NCBI RefSeq assembly: GCF_027587175.1
Contig: NZ_JAPCID010000010.1
Coordinates: 62,001-126,000, forward strand
Direction of reading: 5' to 3'
Length of the DNA stretch: 64,000 nucleotides
DNA from: Solirubrobacter deserti
Lineage (GTDB): Bacteria; Actinomycetota; Thermoleophilia; Solirubrobacterales; Solirubrobacteraceae
The notes beneath the pieces are model-generated. The model made no database searches. It saw only the letters and a program-made list of their open reading frames with translations, and was not told the origin of the DNA. Both the position numbers and the translations under genes were made by a program. Below are positions 24,259 to 32,720 of this stretch, piece by piece (position 1 is the stretch's first letter; every line of letters starts with the position of its first letter).

Positions 24259-25053
24259 CTAGCCCGGCGTGAGTCTGTTCAAGTTCTCGCGCGTGGGGGG
24301 AAGGGACTCCAGCGCCTCGACGACCACCGTCGTGCGCTGCTCGCCGATCTGTGAGGTCCGGTCGGGGCCGTAGATCGCCATGACCGAGCGTGAGCCGAGC
24401 GGGGTGCCGGTGTCCGCGTCGATGAAGTACTCGGCGCGTGAGCGGTCCCAGGTGACGATGTAGCGCTTGGCGGCGCGGCCGTTGAAGGTCGTGTCGCCGG
24501 CGGGGTCGAGCGCGCCCCGCTCGTACGCCTGCCGGAACTCGCGCAGGAAGCCGGGGGCGTGCTGGTCGATGTACATGCGGGCGTCGCCGCCGTCGGAGCG
24601 GCGGGCGGTGTCCCCGTTGGTGAAGTGCAGGACGCCATCGGCGTCGAGGTACTCCTCGAAGCGCTCGCCGCTCGAGTGGCGCGAGATCGTGTGCCAGCGC
24701 GCCCCGAGCTGCCAGCGCTCCTCGGTGCGCGATTCCGACGGCGGGACGCCCGGGCCGTTCGACTCCGTCCGTGAGGTGATGCGCGTGTAGAGGATCTCCT
24801 CGGCGGGCACGGCGGTCTGCGCGTACGCCCGGGCGGCGAGGTCGGGTGGCGTGACGTCCGGCGCGAGCAGCGCGAAGCCCGCGATCGAGGCCGCGACCGC
24901 GAACGGGACGGCGAGCGCAGCGCGGCGGGTCCGGCGCCGGCGGCGCCGCCGGGGCGTCGACACCAGCCGGGTGAGGAGGTCCTCCGGGACGGGGACTTCG
25001 AGATCGCGCGCGGGGTCCGCGGCGCGCAGGCGGTCGAGCGTGTCAGTGGTCAT
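24259..25053 (-). CDS. Membrane-anchored partner of ECF sigma factor (anti-sigma-like)
   Basis: This is a 264-residue protein. A short acidic/helical cytosolic N-terminus (TLDRLRAADPARDLEVPVPEDLL) is followed by an Arg-rich stretch and one membrane helix (about residues 43-64). The outer domain contains strands such as EEILYTRITSRTE, then RWQLGARWHTISR and RAAKRYIVTWDRSRAEYFIDADTG, similar to lipoprotein/MucB-like sensor folds. It overlaps the sigma gene by 11 bp, the usual arrangement for a sigma factor and its membrane regulator. No zinc HxxxCxxC motif is present, so anti-sigma function is inferred from context. Confidence 0.75.
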   Translation of the reverse strand: MTTDTLDRLRAADPARDLEVPVPEDLLTRLVSTPRRRRRRRTRRAALAVPFAVAASIAGFALLAPDVTPPDLAARAYAQTAVPAEEILYTRITSRTESNGPGVPPSESRTEERWQLGARWHTISRHSSGERFEEYLDADGVLHFTNGDTARRSDGGDARMYIDQHAPGFLREFRQAYERGALDPAGDTTFNGRAAKRYIVTWDRSRAEYFIDADTGTPLGSRSVMAIYGPDRTSQIGEQRTTVVVEALESLPPTRENLNRLTPG

Positions 25054-25618
25054 GCGTGGGCTCCGGGGACGAGGGAAGACGCGCGGGCGCGGCGTGGCCG
25101 GGCGGACCCGGCGACAGGCGCGGTGGGGCGGGGTCGTCAGCGGCCGCGAGCGCCGCGCCGAGGCGCCGGCGCGCGCGGGACACGCGCATGGCGAACGCCA
25201 GGCGGGTCGTGCCGGCGACCTTCGCCCCGTCGGCCAGGGACAACCCGTCCCAGGCGACCAGGCGCAGCGCCTCGCGGTCCGTCTCGCTCAGCCGGGCGAA
25301 GGCGCGCAGGACGGCGTCGCGTTCGCCCAGCGCGTCGGCGGGGTCGCGGCCGAACGCCACATCGGCCGACCGGGACGCCTTGACGCGATCGCTCGCGGCC
25401 GCCCGGCGGCGGGTGGACAACTCGCGCGCGGCCACCACGTACAGCCACGGCAGCGGCTCGGCCGGGACGCGCTCCAGCCGCCGCCAGGCGACGGCGAACG
25501 TCTCGGCGGCGACGTCCTCGGCGGTTGCGGCGTCCGTGCGGCGCCGCGCGAAGCGCAGCACGGCCGGGTAGTGCTCGCGGAACAGGGATTCAAAGCGGGC
25601 GCGGTCGCTCACAGCCAC
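25043..25618 (-). CDS. ECF-type RNA polymerase sigma factor
   Basis: This 191-residue protein has sigma region 2 (FESLFREHYPAVLRFARRRT, EDVAAETFAVAWRRL) and region 4 (LSETDREALRLVAWDGLSLADGAKVAGTTRLAFAMRVSRARRRL), with a proline-rich tail. It directs RNA polymerase to its own promoters when released by the membrane partner encoded downstream. The start may be GTG 25618 or GTG 25612. It is divergent from the damaged peptidase gene. Confidence 0.9.
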   Translation of the reverse strand: MAVSDRARFESLFREHYPAVLRFARRRTDAATAEDVAAETFAVAWRRLERVPAEPLPWLYVVAARELSTRRRAAASDRVKASRSADVAFGRDPADALGERDAVLRAFARLSETDREALRLVAWDGLSLADGAKVAGTTRLAFAMRVSRARRRLGAALAAADDPAPPRLSPGPPGHAAPARLPSSPEPTHDH

Positions 25619-25637
25619 TACACGTCGCGAGCACGCG

Positions 25638-25643
25638 TATGTT
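25638..25643 (+). promoter_or_regulatory. Putative -10 box TATGTT of a leaderless gene
   Basis: TATGTT ends 7 nt before the ATG at 25651 and no ribosome binding site is visible, fitting the leaderless pattern seen elsewhere in the window. Confidence 0.45.
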
Positions 25644-25650
25644 GACGCCC

Positions 25651-25902
25651 ATGGACGTGCTGATCGACGCCGATACGCTGCGTTCCCCGGAGCTGCGTCA
25701 TGAGATCCCTGCGGGGATCATCGACGCGTTCCTGTATGGAGAGCGTGACGGCGAGCCGTTCGCGGCGACCTTACCGCTCGACGCGCCGACGATCGCGCAG
25801 GCGCGGTCCCGCCCGGCTTTCCGCTGGAGACCGCCGACTTCCTGCGCGCGCACGGCATCACGCTGCACGTCGACCGCGCGCGCTTCGACCGCCGCCGGCG
25901 CG
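25651..25902 (+). pseudogene. N-terminal fragment of M24 peptidase, frame broken near 25800
   Basis: Reading from ATG 25651 gives MDVLIDADTLRSPELRHEIP and a further ~30 residues, matching the beginning of actinobacterial M24 (Xaa-Pro peptidase-like) proteins as I know them. At about 25795-25803 the coding signal switches frame: the continuation AVPPGFPLETADFLRAHGI is in the next frame and has no start codon. Compared with the family, roughly 60-70 residues of the N-terminal domain also seem missing, so an internal out-of-frame deletion is more likely than a single sequencing error. The original frame ends in TGA 25903-25905, overlapping a GTG of the other frame. Confidence 0.65.
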
Positions 25903-26597
25903 TGAAGTCCGCGCGGGAGCTCGACGGGATCCGGCGGGCGACCCACGCCGCGCAGCTCGGCCTGCAGGCCGCCCGCGAAGCGCTCGAACCGGGCCGCACC
26001 TGCGAGGAGCTGCGCACCATCGTGCGCTCCGCGGTCGAGCCGCACGCCGCGCTCGGGGAGTTCATCGTCGCCCACGGCCCGCAGACGGCCACGGGTCACG
26101 GCCCCGGCAGCGGCCCGATCCAGCCGGGCGAGCCCGTGATCGTCGACCTCGCGCCGCAGGACCGCGAGACCGCGACCTTCTCCGACATCGCGCGCACGTT
26201 CGTCGTCGGCGAACCGGACCCCGAGATCGCGCGCTGGCACCAGCTCGTCCTGGAGGTGCTCGAAGACGCGATCGCGCACGTCAAGCCGGGCGTCGACGGC
26301 CGCGAGCTCTACGCGCGCGCGTGCGATCGCTTCGAAGGCGAGGGCTTCCCCACCCAGCGCAAGCCGGGCGAGCACGTGATGGAGGGGTTCCCGACCGCGC
26401 TCGGCCACGGGGTCGGACTCGAGGTCCACGAGGCGCCGAGCCTCGGTCGCTCCGGCGACGAGCTCGTCGCCGGCGACGTCATCACGATCGAGCCGTTCCT
26501 GTGCCGTCCCGGCTTCGGCGGCGTGCAGGTGGAGGAGATCCTGCTCGTCACCGACACGGGCGCCGAGCGGCTCAGCGACTTCACACGCTCGCTCTGA
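25902..26597 (+). CDS. M24 metallopeptidase catalytic domain (Xaa-Pro peptidase-like)
   Basis: This is the intact catalytic part (231 residues) of the broken gene. All five metal ligands of the pita-bread fold are visible: D in VIVDLAPQ, D in TFSDIARTF, H in ALGHGVGLEVHEAP, E in TIEPFL and E in VQVEEILL. The first start codon in this frame is GTG 25902, which overlaps the stop of the N-terminal fragment (GTGA), so translational coupling could still produce the catalytic domain alone. The coding frame extends upstream to about 25803 without a start. Such peptidases remove N-terminal residues before proline. Whether the shortened product is stable is unknown. It overlaps the convergent gene by 17 bp. 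Confidence 0.75.
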   Translation: MKSARELDGIRRATHAAQLGLQAAREALEPGRTCEELRTIVRSAVEPHAALGEFIVAHGPQTATGHGPGSGPIQPGEPVIVDLAPQDRETATFSDIARTFVVGEPDPEIARWHQLVLEVLEDAIAHVKPGVDGRELYARACDRFEGEGFPTQRKPGEHVMEGFPTALGHGVGLEVHEAPSLGRSGDELVAGDVITIEPFLCRPGFGGVQVEEILLVTDTGAERLSDFTRSL

Positions 26598-27795
26598 GAA
26601 TCGCGGCGAGATCGTCCGCGGTGACCTCCCGCGGCGCCACCGCGAGCAGCCGCCGCTGGGCCAGCGCGCCCTCGACCAGCGCCGGGATGTCGTCCTCCCC
26701 GTAGCCGAGCTCACCGAGCGACGGCACGCCGAGGTCGGACATGAGCGCGGACAGCGTCTCCGGCAACGACGTCCCGTTCAGCAACGACGCCGCGTGATCA
26801 TGGCGCTCGGGAGCCGCCTCGTGCGTGAACGCGAACGCCGCCGGTGCGGTGACGATCACCGAGATTCCGTGCGGGATGAACCGGCCCGGGTAGCCCGGCG
26901 GCTCGTACTCGTGCTTGAGACCCGCGATCGGATACGCGCACGCGTGCGGGATGTGCACCCCCGCCGAGCCGAACCCGACGCCCGCCATCGACGCCGCCAG
27001 CATCATCGCGCCGCGCGCCTCGACGTCATCGCCGTCCGCGACCGCGCGCCGCAGATAGCGCCCACCGTACTCCAGCGCCTTCGCCGACCACACGTCCGCG
27101 ACCGGGTTCGATCCCTGGTACGGCGGCCGCTCGCCCGGGGATGCGGGCCGCTCCCGCGACGTGTACGGCCGTGCCAGGTAGGACTCGGCCGCGTGGCAGA
27201 CGACGTCGAGCCCGGTCGCCGCGACCACCTCCGCCGGCAACGTCCGCGCCAGGTCCGGATCGACGATCGCCTGCGACGGCCGCAGGTAGCGGTGGGAGAT
27301 GCCGGTCTTCACGCGCCGCTCCGGGATGTCCAGTACGGCGACGGTCGTCGCCTCCGAGCCGGTTCCGCACGTGGTCGGGATCGCGAGATGCGGGAGCAGC
27401 GGCGACGGCGGCGCCTTGCCGCCGCCGATCGGCGCGTTCACGTAGTCCATGACCGGCGCCGGGTGCGAGGCGATCAGGTTCGCGACCTTCGCGGTGTCGA
27501 CCGCGCTCCCGCCGCCCAGCGACACGAACCCGTCGACCTCCTCGCCCACCGCGAAGTCCGCGGCCTCCTGCAGCGAGTCCAGCGAGGGCTCGACCCGGGC
27601 GCGGTCGAAGACCACCACGTCGCACTCCAAAGACGCGAGCACCCGGTCCAGATGCGGGATGCCCGGGTCGGTCACGAGCAGCGCCCGGGTCACGCCCAGG
27701 CGCTGCAGCTCCCAGCCGGCGTCATCGACCGCGCCGGGGCCGAACTTGATCGGCGTCGCTTCGAGCGTGAAGACGGACTCCACGCTCGTGGTCAT
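26581..27795 (-). CDS. Iron-containing dehydrogenase, hydroxyacid-oxoacid transhydrogenase type
   Basis: This 404-residue group III iron-dependent alcohol dehydrogenase is closest to ADHFE1/HOT. Motifs shared with that subgroup are GGGSAVDTAKVANL, VMDYVNAPIGGGKA, AIPTTCGTGSEAT, DVVCHAAESYLARPY, the PYQGSNPVADVWSAKALE segment and GVHIPHACAYPIAGLKH. HOT oxidises a 4-hydroxyacid such as 4-hydroxybutyrate while reducing 2-oxoglutarate. The histidines of GVHIPHAC and FIPHG are expected metal ligands. The ATG at 27795 overlaps the previous gene's stop (TAATG). Confidence 0.85.
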   Translation of the reverse strand: MTTSVESVFTLEATPIKFGPGAVDDAGWELQRLGVTRALLVTDPGIPHLDRVLASLECDVVVFDRARVEPSLDSLQEAADFAVGEEVDGFVSLGGGSAVDTAKVANLIASHPAPVMDYVNAPIGGGKAPPSPLLPHLAIPTTCGTGSEATTVAVLDIPERRVKTGISHRYLRPSQAIVDPDLARTLPAEVVAATGLDVVCHAAESYLARPYTSRERPASPGERPPYQGSNPVADVWSAKALEYGGRYLRRAVADGDDVEARGAMMLAASMAGVGFGSAGVHIPHACAYPIAGLKHEYEPPGYPGRFIPHGISVIVTAPAAFAFTHEAAPERHDHAASLLNGTSLPETLSALMSDLGVPSLGELGYGEDDIPALVEGALAQRRLLAVAPREVTADDLAAILRASV

Positions 27796-28547
27796 TACCG
27801 GATCGTGAAGCTCGTACGCACGTTGGTGCGGCGCGAGCCCTGCGTGACCGTCGCGTTGACGGTGTAGCGGCCCTTCTTCATGCCGCGCGTGGAGCCGAGG
27901 TTCAGGCCCACGAGCTTGCCGGGCAGCGCCGCGATGGCGGCCATGTTGCCGGACTTGGTGCCGGGGCCGGAGATGCGGAAGGAGCCGCCGATCGGGTCGA
28001 TCGAGTTGCCGAGGTTGCGCACCGGCAGGATCACGCTGCCCGACCGGACCTGCGCGGCGCCCGTGCGGAAGCGGAACGACTTCTTCGACGGGTTCAGGCG
28101 CAGCTTCGAGATCAGCCGGTAGTTCGGGATGATGCCCTTGCGGCCCTTGGTGTTGGTCGGCTTGCCGAGGATGTCGACGCTCGCGTACAGCGAGCTCAGG
28201 CGCCGCACCATGCGGAAGCTGATCGGCCGCTTCGCGCCGGCGCCGATCGTGAACGAGCGCGTCGTCGCGCGCACGTAGCGGGTGAGGTTCGAGCGCGGAT
28301 CGGCCAGGACCGTGCCGTTGAGCTGCTGGCGCCACGGGCGGACGGTGACGGTCACGCGCAGCGTCTCGCGCGTGGTGTTGTTGAGCGTGAGCGAGCCGAC
28401 CGTGCCCAGCTTGGCACGGTTCTCGAGGCTGGCCGGCGTGACCGCCAGGCCACCCGACTGCGCATGCGCCGCCGTCGCAGAACCGAGCACACCGACGCAG
28501 GCGACGACCACCGGCACGGCAACACGCCGCGTCTTCACAGACACCAT
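27795..28547 (-). CDS. Secreted protein of unknown function
   Basis: This is a 250-residue exported protein. ATG at 28547 is chosen because GGAGGG lies 4 nt upstream and a clean signal peptide follows (VAVPVVVACVGVLG, cleavage near AHAQS). The mature protein is beta-rich with many Arg/Lys and resembles DUF916/COG1470-type secreted domains: LAVTPASLENRAKLGTVGSL, a TLNNTTRETLRVTVTVRPW strand, ISFRMVRRLSSLYASVDIL, then a second Ig-like half. I cannot assign a function. Its stop overlaps the start of the transhydrogenase gene, an unexpected pairing. Confidence 0.78.
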   Translation of the reverse strand: MVSVKTRRVAVPVVVACVGVLGSATAAHAQSGGLAVTPASLENRAKLGTVGSLTLNNTTRETLRVTVTVRPWRQQLNGTVLADPRSNLTRYVRATTRSFTIGAGAKRPISFRMVRRLSSLYASVDILGKPTNTKGRKGIIPNYRLISKLRLNPSKKSFRFRTGAAQVRSGSVILPVRNLGNSIDPIGGSFRISGPGTKSGNMAAIAALPGKLVGLNLGSTRGMKKGRYTVNATVTQGSRRTNVRTSFTIR

Positions 28548-28663
28548 CAGACCCTCCACAGAGATTGACCCATGCGCTTCCTCAAGCGCCGGAGCAGTGT
28601 CTCCCTGCTCTCTAAGCGCTCGCTGAAGAGTCCTGTAAGGGAACCTTCAGGTTTGCGTCATCC

Positions 28664-28679
28664 GGTTCGTAAGCGAACC
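28664..28679. promoter_or_regulatory. Small inverted repeat before DUF1697 gene
   Basis: GGTTCG (28664-28669) and CGAACC (28674-28679) form a perfect 6-bp repeat around TAAG, 9 bp before the ATG at 28689. It could be an operator or a leader hairpin. Confidence 0.35.
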
Positions 28680-28688
28680 TGTGCGCTG

Positions 28689-29192
28689 ATGCCCCGCAAC
28701 ATCGCCCTCCTCCGCGGTATCAACCTCGGCGCCAAGCGCCGCGTCGCCATGGCCGATTTGCGGGCACTTCTCGAGGCGCTGGGCTACACCGACGTTCGTA
28801 CGGTCCTCGCGAGCGGTAATGCCATCTTCACCGGCCGCGTGTCTCGCGCCCAGCTCGAGGCGGCGCTCGAAGAACGCTTCAAGATGAAGATCGACGTCGT
28901 GCTGCGCACGATGGACGAGCTGCGCGCCGTCGTCGAGGCCGACCCGTTCGGGGAAGCGGTGACCAACCCGACGCGCTACTTCGTCGTCTTCGGCGACCGT
29001 GAGCCGGATCTCGCCTACCTCGAGGGGCAGGACTTCGCCCCCGACGCCTACGCGGTCCGGGGGCGGGAGATCTACGCGTGGTGCCCGGAAGGCATGCAGA
29101 ACTCGCGCCTAATGAAGGCTTTCAGCAAGGCGCCCGCCACCGGCACCGCGACCGTTCGCAACTGGGCCACGGTCGGGAAACTGCTCGAGTAG
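28689..29192 (+). CDS. DUF1697 family protein
   Basis: This 167-residue protein matches DUF1697: it opens with IALLRGINLGAKRRVAMADLR, continues with YTDVRTVLASGNAIF, and ends with MKAFSKAPATGTATVRNWATVGKL, all typical of the family. No function is established for it; the fold is small and cytosolic. ATG at 28689 is chosen because the conserved NIALLRGIN strand follows directly. Its last 84 bp overlap the convergent gene. Confidence 0.88.
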   Translation: MPRNIALLRGINLGAKRRVAMADLRALLEALGYTDVRTVLASGNAIFTGRVSRAQLEAALEERFKMKIDVVLRTMDELRAVVEADPFGEAVTNPTRYFVVFGDREPDLAYLEGQDFAPDAYAVRGREIYAWCPEGMQNSRLMKAFSKAPATGTATVRNWATVGKLLE

Positions 29193-29714
29193 CCGGCGCG
29201 CGCCGTCGTCCTCGAGCGTCGCCTTCACCAGGTGATCGAGGCCGAGCACGCCTGAGTTGCGGATGAGACGGGCATGAAGACTCGGGTGAAGACCGGCCGG
29301 CGAAGGCGCGTTCATGGCAGGCGGTGGGAACGAGCGCCGCGCGGCCTCGGCGTCGAACTGGAGCGCGCCGGCCTGAGCGAGTGCGAGCGCGAGGTGCTCG
29401 CCGTCGATGCTGCGCGACCCGTGGCGGGCGGCTTCCTCGCGGGCGCGCACGAGCGCGGCGCGCGCGGCTTCGGAGAGCGTCGGCGGCGAAGTGAGGTCGC
29501 GGTAGCGCCGGTGCGCCGCCTGGCGGGAGATCCCGAGCGGACGCGCGATCTGGGTGTAGGTCTGTCCTTCCTGGAGCGCGCGGGCGACCAGGTGGCGCTC
29601 CAGGACGTCGAGCTCGGCGCGCAGCGCGGTGAGCGCGCGAAGGCTCGCGGTGGGTTCGGCGGTGAGCGTGCGCTCCAGCAGCGAGAGCGTCTTCTGCGGG
29701 TTGTACGGGGCCAT
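29109..29714 (-). CDS. HTH protein with Clp N-terminal-like domain
   Basis: This is a 201-residue protein. Residues ~25-75 hold a helix-turn-helix (LQEGQTYTQIARPLGISRQAAHRRYRDL), and residues ~80-185 resemble a Clp N-terminal repeat (SEAARAALVRAREEAARHGSRSIDGEHLALALAQ, then GLHPSLHARLIRNSGVLGLDHL). This combination is found in actinobacterial regulators of unknown targets. ATG at 29714 is used. The 84-bp overlap with DUF1697 is larger than usual but both coding signals look real. Confidence 0.8.
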   Translation of the reverse strand: MAPYNPQKTLSLLERTLTAEPTASLRALTALRAELDVLERHLVARALQEGQTYTQIARPLGISRQAAHRRYRDLTSPPTLSEAARAALVRAREEAARHGSRSIDGEHLALALAQAGALQFDAEAARRSFPPPAMNAPSPAGLHPSLHARLIRNSGVLGLDHLVKATLEDDGARRLLEQFPDRGPVANGRGAGGGRLAESLH

Positions 29715-29791
29715 TTAACCCGTCAACGCGCCGTGACGATAAAGGTCGGGTATGACTTTCAGCGAGTTGTGACGTTCAGGATGTGTGGGCC

Positions 29792-31282
29792 ATGACCGCA
29801 GTCCCCGCGACACTCCGTCTCCGCCGCGAGAGCACGCTGCGCTCCCGCGCCGCGCGTGGCGACGCGGCCGCGTTCGCGGCGGTCTACGAACGCCACCACC
29901 AGGCCTTGTACCGGTACTGCCGCTCGATCCTGCGCCACGAGGAGGACGCGCAGGACGCGCTGCAGAGCACGATGACGCGCGCGTTCGCGGCGCTGCAGAC
30001 CGAGGAGCGCGACTTCGAGCTGCGCCCGTGGCTGTTCCGGATCGCCCACAACGAGGCGATCTCGCTGCTGCGCAAGCGCCGGGACACGACGGAGCTCGAC
30101 GACATCCCGGTGGCGGTGGAGCTGGACGACCAGGTGAGCGAGCGCGAGCAGCTGCGCCTGCTGGCCATGGACCTCGCCGACCTGCCGGAGCGCCAGCGCG
30201 CGGCGCTCGTGCTGCGCGAGCTCAACGGGCTCTCCCACGCGGAGATCGCGGTCGTGCTCGAGACGTCGGCCGCGAACGTCAAGCAGGTCATCTACGAGGC
30301 CCGCACCGCCCTGTTCAGCGCACGGGAGGGGCGTGAGATGCCCTGCGAGGACGTGCGCCGCAAGCTCTCGGACGGCGACGGCCGTGTGCTGCGCAGCCGC
30401 GGGCTGCGTGCCCACCTGCGCTCTTGCTCCGGTTGCCGCGCCTTCCAGGCCGACATCGCCACGCGCGAGAAGCGGCTCGCACTGCTGGCGCCGCCGCTGC
30501 CGACCGCCGGCGCGGCCGCGCTGCTGGCGCAGATCCTCGGCGGCGGGACCGCGAAGCTGCTCGCCTGCGTCGCGATCGCGGGCGGCGGCGCGACGGTCGC
30601 CGCGACCGAGTTCTACAAGCCGCCGCCGGCCGCCGACGCGGAGGCGCCTCCGGCCCTGCCGGAGCGCGAGAAGCGCGCCGCCGCGCCGACAACGGCGACG
30701 GCCACCCCGACGCCGGTCGTCACCGCCGCGCCGACCGCCGCCGCCGCGAGCAGTGCTCCCGAGCGCCCGGCGAAGAAGCGGCCGGCCGCGAAGAAGGCCA
30801 AGCCGAAGCCGAAGCCGAAGCGCGAGCGCCCGCGGACCGTCGGGCTCACGATCCCGGCCGACCCGCGCCCGGGCAACACCGACGCGGCCGGCTCGCGGCC
30901 GGCGGAGACGCCGCGCGCCGAGAGCCCACGCGAGGACACGCCGCGCACCTCGCGGCCCGCGCCGCGGCAGGATCGTCCCTCCTCGCGCGCGGACCGTCCC
31001 GCGCCGAAGGCGGACCGGCCCGCGCGCAAGAACCCGCCGAAGGCCGACAAGGTCAAGCCGGAGAAGGCCAAGCCCGAGAAGCAGAAGCCGGCCAAGCCGG
31101 TCGAGCAGCCGGCGTCCACGCCGCCGCCGGCCGCGACCGCGACGCCCGTCAGCGAGCTCCCGCCTGGCCAGGCGAAGAAGCAGGACCGCGCCGAGCACGT
31201 CCCGCCCGGCCAGGCGAAGAAGCAGGCCAACGACGACGAGGACGACGACGACGGCGGCGGCGACGAGGACGACGACGACTGA
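29792..31282 (+). CDS. Sigma factor fused to zinc anti-sigma-like domain, TM helix and long tail
   Basis: This is a 496-residue chimera. Residues ~15-180 are an ECF sigma factor: region 2 (FAAVYERHHQALYRYCRSIL, DAQDALQSTMTRAF) and region 4 (LPERQRAALVLRELNGLSHAEIA...NVKQVIYEAR). Residues ~190-225 form a zinc-finger anti-sigma motif H208-x3-C212-x2-C215 preceded by CEDVRRKLSDG. A membrane helix follows at ~257-276. The remainder, about 220 residues, is Pro/Lys/Ala-rich and should lie outside the membrane, with two PPGQAKKQ repeats and a terminal run of acidic residues. Sigma factor and anti-sigma are normally separate proteins. A membrane-tethered sigma factor released by proteolysis is inference. 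The start could also be GTG 29783. Confidence 0.85.
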   Translation: MTAVPATLRLRRESTLRSRAARGDAAAFAAVYERHHQALYRYCRSILRHEEDAQDALQSTMTRAFAALQTEERDFELRPWLFRIAHNEAISLLRKRRDTTELDDIPVAVELDDQVSEREQLRLLAMDLADLPERQRAALVLRELNGLSHAEIAVVLETSAANVKQVIYEARTALFSAREGREMPCEDVRRKLSDGDGRVLRSRGLRAHLRSCSGCRAFQADIATREKRLALLAPPLPTAGAAALLAQILGGGTAKLLACVAIAGGGATVAATEFYKPPPAADAEAPPALPEREKRAAAPTTATATPTPVVTAAPTAAAASSAPERPAKKRPAAKKAKPKPKPKRERPRTVGLTIPADPRPGNTDAAGSRPAETPRAESPREDTPRTSRPAPRQDRPSSRADRPAPKADRPARKNPPKADKVKPEKAKPEKQKPAKPVEQPASTPPPAATATPVSELPPGQAKKQDRAEHVPPGQAKKQANDDEDDDDGGGDEDDDD

Positions 31283-31307
31283 CGGCGGCGCCCATCCCGA
31301 GTAGGGT
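31279..31307 (+). promoter_or_regulatory. Promoter with CTGACG / TAGGGT, leaderless phoD-like gene
   Basis: CTGACG (31279-31284) and TAGGGT (31302-31307) are 17 bp apart, and the -10 ends 8 nt before ATG 31316. This is the best -35/-10 pair among the leaderless-type starts. Confidence 0.6.
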
Positions 31308-31315
31308 CCTCGCCG

Positions 31316-32707
31316 ATGCCAGGCGTATGGGTGACGGCGGGCGCGCCGCTCGCGAGCGGCGACGGCTGGCGGGTCTGGTACTCGTGGCCCGCCGGTGAGT
31401 TCACGCCCAAGCCGCCGCGCGTGCGGACCGCGGCCGGGCAGCCCGTGCAGCTCGTCGACACGCCGTGGGCACCGCAGCCCGCCCCGAACGGATCCAAGCG
31501 GCAGATGGCGGTCAAGGAGCTGCGCCTCAAGGACGCGCAGCCGGGCGCGCTGTACGAGGTCACGATCCCCGAGCGCGGCCGCCCGCAGCATTGGCGCACG
31601 CTGCCGAACCAGCTGCCCGTGTCGCTGATCATCGGCTCCTGCTTCTGGCTCAACGACGACAAGGACGGCCACTACTCGTCCGCGGTCGTCGAGCTCGTCC
31701 AGCGCGAGCGACCCGCGTTCAAGGTGCTGATGGGCGATCAGATCTACGCCGACGTGTGGTCGCCGCTGCCGGTCAAGCTCCGGGAAGGGCTCGCGGGCAA
31801 GTACGAGCGCTACTGGGGCGACGGCGCCTACCAGGACCTGCTCGCGGCCTGCCCGACGCTCGTCTCCTGCGACGACCACGAGTTCTGGAACGACTTCCCC
31901 GAACCGCAGCTGCAGGTCCCGTACTCGTGGGACCGCTTCGGCCCCGACAACGCGCAGGCGCTGCACGAGCTCTACGACGCCTACCAGGCCGCGCTGAATC
32001 CGGAGGGCAAACGCCACAGCCGGCTGGACGTCCCGCCCGTGTCGTTCTTCGTCGCCGACACGCGCTCGAACCGCACGCGCATGAAGGCCGACGAGCCCGC
32101 GCTCATGCTCGAGCGCCAGTGGCAGGCGCTCGAGGACTGGGCGCACGAGCTCCACGGCCCCGGCGTGCTGATCCTCCCGCAGCCGCTGCTCAAGCAGGGC
32201 GGCAGCCCGACGGACAAGACGCTGGTGGACTTCAAGCAGTCCGACCGCCTGGGTGCGATCTTCGAGGCGGCGCTCGGTGGGGACACCGGTGACGGCAAGC
32301 CCCACGACATCCTCATCCTCACCGGCGACATCCACACCGGCCGCATCAGCTCGGCCGAGATCGTCGGCGCGCAGGGCCAGATCTTCGAGCTCGTCGCGAG
32401 CCCGGCCTCGATGGTCACGCCGTACCTGAAACCGTTCGGCTTCGAGCCCGAGCACCCGCCGGACAAGCTCACGATCAACCGCCGCACGTGGCAGATCACC
32501 GCGCACCAGCGCCTCAGCGCGACGGTGGACAACAACGTCGGCCTGATCAAGATCGCGCCCGGCCGCAACGGCCGTACGCGCTTCAGCCTGCAGCTCTGGC
32601 GCGTGCGCCCGTACGTGTCCGTCCCCGGCCGCCTGCAGTTCTGGAAGCGCAAGGCGGCCAAGGGCGCGCAGCCGATCCACGACCCCATCGACCTCGAGCT
32701 CCGCTGA
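31316..32707 (+). CDS. PhoD-like metallophosphatase
   Basis: This 463-residue protein is a PhoD/alkaline phosphatase D-type phosphoesterase without a signal peptide, so it is probably cytosolic. An N-terminal Fn3-like part is followed by IIGSCFWLND, MGDQIYAD, SCDDHEFWND and LILTGDIHTGRIS, which together supply the metal ligands. These enzymes act on phosphodiesters or monoesters. It heads a tight three-gene set: the next gene starts 13 bp after it with a strong ribosome binding site. Confidence 0.87.
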   Translation: MPGVWVTAGAPLASGDGWRVWYSWPAGEFTPKPPRVRTAAGQPVQLVDTPWAPQPAPNGSKRQMAVKELRLKDAQPGALYEVTIPERGRPQHWRTLPNQLPVSLIIGSCFWLNDDKDGHYSSAVVELVQRERPAFKVLMGDQIYADVWSPLPVKLREGLAGKYERYWGDGAYQDLLAACPTLVSCDDHEFWNDFPEPQLQVPYSWDRFGPDNAQALHELYDAYQAALNPEGKRHSRLDVPPVSFFVADTRSNRTRMKADEPALMLERQWQALEDWAHELHGPGVLILPQPLLKQGGSPTDKTLVDFKQSDRLGAIFEAALGGDTGDGKPHDILILTGDIHTGRISSAEIVGAQGQIFELVASPASMVTPYLKPFGFEPEHPPDKLTINRRTWQITAHQRLSATVDNNVGLIKIAPGRNGRTRFSLQLWRVRPYVSVPGRLQFWKRKAAKGAQPIHDPIDLELR

Positions 32708-32720
32708 AGGAGGAGAACCA

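Noticed and set aside
25905-26704. Overlapping forward frames within the M24 catalytic domain
   Set aside because: They are Arg-rich shadows; only the frame starting at 25902 carries the metal-ligand motifs.
30850-31240. Repetitive sequence that might suggest a CRISPR array or satellite
   Set aside because: It is Pro/Lys-rich coding repeats in frame with the sigma fusion; there are no regular spacers.
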